DNA of 64,000 nt, from the NCBI GenBank assembly GCA_964293155.1, contig CAXYYA010000007.1, positions 1 to 64,000 on the forward strand, in the 5' to 3' direction. Shown in pieces: positions 59,038 to 64,000 of this stretch. Positions within the stretch are counted from its first letter, which is position 1. Each line of letters begins with the position of its first letter. The translations under genes and the position numbers were made by a program. The notes beneath the pieces are model-generated. The model worked only from the letters and a program-made list of their open reading frames with translations, was not told the origin of the DNA and did not search any database. Source of the DNA: JAQVEB01 sp028698105. GTDB lineage: Bacteria > Bacteroidota > Bacteroidia > Bacteroidales > Dysgonomonadaceae.

Positions 59038-60588
59038 TTACCTTATATTATGCATCAATTTTTGCAGCCTTTTCGACAGGAAGAACAGGATAACGGCAGC
59101 TATGGCCGCCATAAACACGAATATCATGAAAAAATCGTGCAAAGTCACGATCTCGAAACCGAAAAGAGATTTCGATTTTCCCGCTTCGGGATACAATGCG
59201 CTCAACGTTCCGGCAAGTTTGTTGGAAGTAGCCATAGACAAATACCATACCCCCATCAGCAGCGATGCAAAACGGACAGGAGAAAGCTTATTGACCATGG
59301 ACAAGCCTATCGGCGATAAACTGAGCTCTCCCATCGTGTGAATAAAATACAGGCCCACCAGCCACAACATGCTCACCCTCACACCCGGAGCCACATCTTT
59401 TACGCCGAAGGCGATCAACAAATAACCCAGCGACAACAAAAACAACCCGATGGCCTGTTTGGTAGGCGATGCGGGTTCCATATTCTTTTGCCCGAGTTTC
59501 AACCACATGGTGGAAAACAACGGTGCCAGCAGCACCACAAAAATCGCGTTGAGCGATTGAAACCAGCTCGTGGGAATGGTTTTCCCGAAGATCGTACGGT
59601 TGGTTTGCTCTTCGGCAAAGTAAGTGAGCGAGATGCCGGCCTGTTCAAATGCCGACCAAAAGAATATCACGAAAAAGGCGATGATGTAAATCACCCAAAT
59701 GCGGTCGCGCTCAATTTTCGTCAGCGATTTGTTGGAAATGATGTAACCGGGGATCACGATGCACGCCGTGTAAATAAACGAGCCGATCACATCGCCTTTA
59801 AACACCAGCATGTAGAAAACGGCATACAATAAAACGCCTATCGCTCCCCAAATAACCGTTTGTTTTACATCAAGTTTCGCTTTCGGTTTCTCCATCATCT
59901 CCGCAGAAGCCGGTGCGTTATCCATATCTTCCTTCATAGCCGGTTTCACACCGATGGGTTCCCCTTGCGGATTCACCAGATACGTATCTTTTTTGAGTGC
60001 ATACAAAATCAGGGAAAAGATCATCATGACGGTGGCAGCCAGAAATCCCCATTTAAAATCGGCAGGATTGCCGGTATCGCCCAGATAACCACAGAGAAGC
60101 GGTGCAAGAAACGCGCCGAGGTTCACTCCCATGTAAAAAATGGTGTAAGCGGAATCCAACCTTCGGTCGCCCGGCTCGTAAAGTTGTCCTACGGCTGTGG
60201 AGATATTCGGTTTAAAAAAACCGTTGCCGAATATCAGCGCACCAAGTCCGCCAAACATCAGCCATTTGGCCAGTTCGGTACTTTCAAAATTCCACGCGCT
60301 CAGGAACATCAGGAACTGTCCCAAAACCATCAGCACGGCTCCCCAGAAGATTGATTTTCGCATGCCCCAGTACCGGTCGGCAACGTAGCCGCCGATCAGG
60401 GGCGTGAGATACACTAACCCCGTGTAATTCCCGTAAATGGTGGACGAAAGTTCCTTATCGAACATCAACGCGTTGATGAGGTATAACGCGAAGATGGCGC
60501 GCATACCGTAATACCCGAAACGCTCGGCCATGCCGGTCACGAAAATAAAATAAAGTCCTTTCGGGTGTGATTGTTTGGTTGTAGTCAT
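59038..60588 (-). CDS. POT/PTR-family peptide:H+ symporter (copy 1)
   Basis: 516 residues from the ATG at 60588 (MTTTKQSHPKGLYFIFVTGMAERFGYYG); the frame runs open further upstream, but that part crosses the promoter box. Twelve to fourteen membrane helices. Family marks: the proton-coupling ExxER-type AERFGYYG in helix 1, GGYVADRYWGMRKSIFWGA in the loop after helix 2, and the FYMGVNLGAFLAPLLCGYLG block in helix 5. An extended loop with charged residues lies at about 215-245. It imports di- and tripeptides. Transcribed divergently from copy 2. Confidence 0.93.
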   Translation of the reverse strand: MTTTKQSHPKGLYFIFVTGMAERFGYYGMRAIFALYLINALMFDKELSSTIYGNYTGLVYLTPLIGGYVADRYWGMRKSIFWGAVLMVLGQFLMFLSAWNFESTELAKWLMFGGLGALIFGNGFFKPNISTAVGQLYEPGDRRLDSAYTIFYMGVNLGAFLAPLLCGYLGDTGNPADFKWGFLAATVMMIFSLILYALKKDTYLVNPQGEPIGVKPAMKEDMDNAPASAEMMEKPKAKLDVKQTVIWGAIGVLLYAVFYMLVFKGDVIGSFIYTACIVIPGYIISNKSLTKIERDRIWVIYIIAFFVIFFWSAFEQAGISLTYFAEEQTNRTIFGKTIPTSWFQSLNAIFVVLLAPLFSTMWLKLGQKNMEPASPTKQAIGLFLLSLGYLLIAFGVKDVAPGVRVSMLWLVGLYFIHTMGELSLSPIGLSMVNKLSPVRFASLLMGVWYLSMATSNKLAGTLSALYPEAGKSKSLFGFEIVTLHDFFMIFVFMAAIAAVILFFLSKRLQKLMHNIR

Positions 60589-60610
60589 AACGATTTGATT
60601 TTTTGATACG

Positions 60611-60618
60611 CAAAAGTA
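60611..60618 (-). promoter_or_regulatory. -7 promoter box of POT copy 1
   Basis: On the minus strand this reads TACTTTTG (TAnnTTTG), 22 bp upstream of the ATG at 60588. It supports that start over the longer frame. Confidence 0.6.
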
Positions 60619-60764
60619 GTTTTTTTCTTTGATTTCGGAAACTTCTGACGGGTTTATTCGTTTTTCGGATTGTAAGGGTGTTAACGCTGCCACCCCTAAA
60701 AAAAGCAAAATCCAGCTAATGTTAATTTTTTAACGTATAAACCCGATATTTGAAGATTTTTACG

Positions 60765-60772
60765 TATGTTTG
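60765..60772 (+). promoter_or_regulatory. -7 promoter box of POT copy 2
   Basis: TATGTTTG (TAnnTTTG) lies 39 bp upstream of the ATG at 60812, supporting that start over an in-frame TTG at 60770. Confidence 0.6.
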
Positions 60773-60811
60773 TGGCTTGAAAAATTTTACGTAATATTTA
60801 AATCTATCACA

Positions 60812-62344
60812 ATGTTTAAAAATCATCCCAAAGGACTTCTGGCGGCTTCGTTAGCCAACATGGGCGAACGCTTCGGGTTTTACACCATGATGGCGATTCT
60901 TTCCTTGTTTCTTATGGCCAAATTCGGACTAAACGAAACAAACGCCGGTATTATCTATTCTATTTTTTATGCCTCTATTTATCTGCTAGCCCTTGCAGGC
61001 GGCTTTATTGCCGATAGAACACGCAATTACAAGGGAACAATTTTAGCCGGATTATTACTGATGGCTTTAGGTTACCTCATTATTGCCGTTCCCACACCAA
61101 CCCCTGCACCACACGGAAAATTCGCTCTGTTACTTATCCTCACGTGTGTGGGGCTGTTTACAATCGCTTTCGGTAACGGGCTGTTTAAGGGGAACTTACA
61201 GGCGTTGGTGGGTCAAATGTACGACGCGCCGGAATACAGCAAAATGCGCGACTCCGGTTTCCAGTTGTTTTATATGTTCATAAACGTGGGCGCTATTTTC
61301 GCGCCTTTTCTTGCCGTAGCTGTCAGAAACTGGTGGGTCGAAAAAAACGGATTCGCTTACAATGCCGACCTCCCCGCGTTAGCGCATCAGCATTTGGGCA
61401 ACACCATCACACCCGAAGGAGCCGCACGGCTACAGGATCTGGCTGCCCGCGTGGGTTTTACCGGCACGGATATGACAGCGTTCAGCAATGAATACCTGAA
61501 CGTTTTCGTTACCGGATTCCATTACGCTTTCGCTGTAGCCATTTTTGCCATGCTCATTTCGCTGGCCATCTATATATTTAACAAGAAACGTTTCCCCGAT
61601 CCGAAAATTAAAACGGCCGCGGCTCATGGTGTTGTGGAAGACGATATGAGCGTTGAGGAAATCAAACAACGTCTGTATGCCCTGTTTGCCGTGTTTGCGG
61701 TTGTGATCTTCTTTTGGTTCTCATTTCATCAAAATGGACTGACGCTCACCTACTTTGCCAAAGACTATACCGACCTAAGTCAGATTAAACTGAATTTAGG
61801 ATTTACCACACTGGAGGGCGCCGAAATTTTCCAATCCATAAACCCGTTCTTCGTTGTGTTCTTAACACCCATTATTGTGGGATTTTTCGGGTGGTTGCGG
61901 TCCAAAGGAAAAGAACCTTCCACGCCACGAAAAATTGCCATTGGCATGGGTATCGCTGCTCTGGCTTACGTCGTTATGTCTCTCGGTTCAATCGGATTGC
62001 CTTCCAAAACGGAAGTTGATGCGATGGGCGGGCTCTCCAATGCGGAACGTGTAACCCCATGGTTGTTGATCGGGACGTATTTTATTTTAACCGTAGCAGA
62101 ATTATTTATCAGCCCGTTGGGTATTTCCTTTGTTTCCAAAGTGGCACCGCCGAAATACCAGGGTATTATGCAGGGTGCATGGTTGGGCGCAACTGCGGCC
62201 GGCAACAGTTTGCTCTTTATCGGGGCAATATTCTACACCAGTATGTCGATATCCGGAACATGGTTAATATTTGTAACAGCCTGTGTGATATCTATGTTTA
62301 TGATGCTTTTCATGCTGAAATGGCTCGAAAGAGTTTCAAAATAA
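60812..62344 (+). CDS. POT/PTR-family peptide:H+ symporter (copy 2)
   Basis: 510 residues from the ATG at 60812 (MFKNHPKGLLAASLANMGERFGFYTM). Twelve or more membrane helices with GERFGFY in helix 1, GGFIADRTRNYKGTILAGLLLMALGYL after helix 2, and FQLFYMFINVGAIFAPFLAVAVRNWW near helix 5. Clearly diverged from copy 1: a longer loop between helices 5 and 6 (about 175-235) and a shorter central linker. Probably a different peptide range. A strong terminator follows at 62369-62394. Confidence 0.93.
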   Translation: MFKNHPKGLLAASLANMGERFGFYTMMAILSLFLMAKFGLNETNAGIIYSIFYASIYLLALAGGFIADRTRNYKGTILAGLLLMALGYLIIAVPTPTPAPHGKFALLLILTCVGLFTIAFGNGLFKGNLQALVGQMYDAPEYSKMRDSGFQLFYMFINVGAIFAPFLAVAVRNWWVEKNGFAYNADLPALAHQHLGNTITPEGAARLQDLAARVGFTGTDMTAFSNEYLNVFVTGFHYAFAVAIFAMLISLAIYIFNKKRFPDPKIKTAAAHGVVEDDMSVEEIKQRLYALFAVFAVVIFFWFSFHQNGLTLTYFAKDYTDLSQIKLNLGFTTLEGAEIFQSINPFFVVFLTPIIVGFFGWLRSKGKEPSTPRKIAIGMGIAALAYVVMSLGSIGLPSKTEVDAMGGLSNAERVTPWLLIGTYFILTVAELFISPLGISFVSKVAPPKYQGIMQGAWLGATAAGNSLLFIGAIFYTSMSISGTWLIFVTACVISMFMMLFMLKWLERVSK

Positions 62345-62368
62345 AACAAACTTATTCACGATAAAAAT

Positions 62369-62394
62369 AACCGGCGGATGCGAATTCGCCGGTT
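62369..62394 (+). terminator. Intrinsic terminator after POT copy 2
   Basis: 8-bp GC-rich stem AACCGGCG/CGCCGGTT with a 10-nt loop, followed by a T-run. Confidence 0.92.
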
Positions 62395-62502
62395 TTTTTA
62401 CCCAAAAACTTTAACATTCACAAAAATCCTCACATTCCGATAGATAAAAAGCATGGTTGATAACTTCTTTCTCTTTCGTCCCGAAAGAACCTTTTTTTTC
62501 GT

Positions 62503-62510
62503 TATATTTG
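62503..62510 (+). promoter_or_regulatory. -7 promoter box of dnaE
   Basis: TATATTTG (TAnnTTTG) lies 37 bp before the dnaE ATG. No clear -33 TTTG is seen. Confidence 0.5.
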
Positions 62511-62547
62511 TCAGCATCTAACGTTACAAAAATCCTATCAATCTGAA

Positions 62548-64000
62548 ATGCAGCCTTTTATACATTTACACGTTCACTCGCAATATTCCCTGCTCGACGG
62601 GCAAGCCAGCATTCAGCGTCTGGTGGACAAAGCCGTGAACGATGGCATGAAAGCCATCGCCCTCACCGACCATGGAGCCATGTACGGCGTTAAGGAATTC
62701 ATCAATTACATATCGAAAAAGAACGCGCCGGTAAATGCCGCCATCAAGGAACTCAAAGCGAAAAGAGAGAAAGCGGCGAAAGAGGAGGCATCGGATAAAA
62801 TCTCTGAGTTTGACGAAAAGATAAACGAAGCCAAGACCAAACTTTTTAAACCGATAATAGGCTGTGAATGCTATTTGGCGAGGCGTGACCGTTTTCAGCA
62901 AACTGACAAAATAGACGGTAGCGGATGGCACCTGATCGTGCTGGCAAAAAATTTGCAAGGGTACAAAAACCTGATCAAGATAGTATCGAAAAGCTGGACA
63001 GAAGGATTTTATTACCGCCCGCGCATTGACAAAGAGTTACTCGAAAAATACCACGAAGGGCTCATTCTCTCTTCGGCCTGCCTCGGCGGTGAAATATCGA
63101 GAAAAGTGGACGACGGACAGATTAACGAAGCCGAAGAAGCCGTACAATGGTACAAAAGCATTTTCGGCGACGATTATTACCTTGAACTCCAACGCCACAA
63201 AACCGATCGTGCCGATGCCGATCAATCAACTTATCCCAAGCAGGAGAAAGTGAACAAGGAGTTGCTTCGCATAGCGGAAAAATACAACGTGAAAGTTATC
63301 GCGACCAACGATGTGCATTTCGTGGACGAAGAAGATGCCGACGCCCACGATCGCCTTATCTGCCTGAGTACCGGAAAAGATTTTGACGATCCCGACCGTA
63401 TGCGATATACCAAGCAGGAATGGCTGAAAACCACGGAAGAAATGAACCGCATTTTCGGCGACGTACCCTTCGCACTGGCCAACACGCTGGAAATAGCCGA
63501 TAAAGTGGAGTTTTATTCCATTGACAACGAAGCGTTGATGCCTTTTTACCCTATTGACCCTTCCTTCGGAACCGAGGAAAGTTACAAGGCGAAACACACG
63601 AAAAGAGGGTTGGAAGAAGAATTCGGAAAAGAAAATTTCAAGCGCCTTGGCGGTTATGAAAAAGTGATCCGTATTAAACTCGAAGCCGATTATCTGGCGC
63701 ATCTCACCCAAATTGGCGCTGAAAAAAGATACAACGAAAATCTTTCCGACGAAGTGAAAGAACGCCTCACCTTTGAGCTGGACACCATTAAAAACATGGG
63801 CTATCCGGGCTACTTCCTTATCGTTCAGGATTTTATCTCCGCTGCGCGGGAGATGGATGTTTCGGTTGGCCCGGGAAGAGGTTCGGCGGCAGGATCAGCC
63901 GTTGCTTATTGCCTGGGAATTACCGATATAGACCCGTTGAAATACGACCTGCTTTTTGAACGATTCCTCAACCCCGACCGTATTTCGATGCCCGATATTG
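62548..64000 (+). CDS. dnaE: DNA polymerase III alpha subunit, 3'-truncated by window
   Basis: Open from the ATG at 62548 to the last base, about 484 codons of a protein usually longer than 1100 residues. It starts with the PHP domain: HLHVHSQYSLLDGQASIQRLV, LTDHGAMYG, and later ATNDVHFVDEEDADAHDRLICL. At the end of the window the polymerase palm begins: GPGRGSAAGSAVAYCLGITDIDPLKYDLLFERFLNPDRISMPDI, the block that carries catalytic aspartates, cut after the first one. An insert of charged residues between about 75 and 100 (KELKAKREKAAKEEAS) is lineage-specific. It is the replicative polymerase subunit. Confidence 0.97.
   Translation, partial: MQPFIHLHVHSQYSLLDGQASIQRLVDKAVNDGMKAIALTDHGAMYGVKEFINYISKKNAPVNAAIKELKAKREKAAKEEASDKISEFDEKINEAKTKLFKPIIGCECYLARRDRFQQTDKIDGSGWHLIVLAKNLQGYKNLIKIVSKSWTEGFYYRPRIDKELLEKYHEGLILSSACLGGEISRKVDDGQINEAEEAVQWYKSIFGDDYYLELQRHKTDRADADQSTYPKQEKVNKELLRIAEKYNVKVIATNDVHFVDEEDADAHDRLICLSTGKDFDDPDRMRYTKQEWLKTTEEMNRIFGDVPFALANTLEIADKVEFYSIDNEALMPFYPIDPSFGTEESYKAKHTKRGLEEEFGKENFKRLGGYEKVIRIKLEADYLAHLTQIGAEKRYNENLSDEVKERLTFELDTIKNMGYPGYFLIVQDFISAAREMDVSVGPGRGSAAGSAVAYCLGITDIDPLKYDLLFERFLNPDRISMPDI

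Noticed and set aside
1..64000. tRNA, rRNA, retron, diversity-generating retroelement or other reverse-transcriptase system
   Set aside because: No tRNA-like cloverleaf was noticed and no reverse transcriptase or variable-repeat pair was found in the translated frames; short RNAs could still have been missed by eye.

Overview
The window is a piece of a Bacteroidales chromosome, probably from the Dysgonomonadaceae/Porphyromonadaceae/Tannerellaceae range (an inference from gene content; no rRNA is present). The signs are the Bacteroidetes-type -7 promoter box TAnnTTTG in front of several genes, no clear Shine-Dalgarno sites, a complete moxR-bat operon, a hybrid two-component regulator, the DUF6089/uppS/bamA/ompH gene order, two proton-peptide (POT) transporters and a fused DAHP synthase/chorismate mutase. 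Most of the window is moderately GC-rich. The first 2.1 kb and the stretch at about 52.3-54.4 kb are clearly more AT-rich and look acquired.

Layout. 1-2.7 kb: the 3' part of a type III restriction subunit, a hairpin-rich spacer and a small CxxC protein. 2.7-6.0 kb (minus): housekeeping genes pyrE-SRPBCC and prmC-recX-comF, tightly coupled by ATGA overlaps. 6.0-6.5 kb: an intergenic region made almost wholly of a degenerate 21-bp tandem repeat. 6.5-15 kb (plus): ribD, a lipoprotein, a DUF6089-like barrel, uppS, bamA and two Skp/OmpH chaperones, i.e. envelope biogenesis. 15-16.6 kb (minus): a DUF2007-Usp-Usp protein and a small DNA-binding protein. 16.7-26.6 kb (minus): moxR, DUF58, a BatD-like protein, batA-E and a PAP2 phosphatase, split by a REP-associated transposase element at 23.0-23.6 kb.

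26.8-45.6 kb (minus): an 18-kb run of poorly characterised genes. It encodes an HU-related protein, two leaderless paralogous GWFN-domain proteins, an endolysin-type N-acetylmuramidase, a DNRLRE-like lipoprotein, an outer-membrane barrel, a 1978-residue secreted protein, an FN3 protein, a small lipoprotein and an 859-residue secreted protein. A hybrid two-component regulator (45.8-48.7 kb) lies just upstream on the same strand. This is the best candidate for an undescribed multi-gene surface system.

48.8-52.1 kb (plus): tgt, an LptF/G permease and a cyclophilin. 52.1-54.6 kb: a small AT-rich island (secreted protein, MFS transporter, four-helix membrane protein) between two near-identical 108-bp palindromic elements. 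54.6-58.8 kb (minus): the aromatic amino acid operon pheA-aminotransferase-DAHPS/CM-tyrA. Its roughly 200-nt leader encodes an 18-residue peptide with nine Phe/Tyr/Trp codons, followed by mutually exclusive antiterminator and terminator pairings: a textbook-style ribosome-mediated attenuator. 59-62.4 kb: two divergent POT transporters. 62.5 kb to the end: the 5' part of dnaE.

No rRNA, tRNA, CRISPR array or prophage structural genes were seen. Functions come from reading the translated sequences and recalled family knowledge; no database search was possible.
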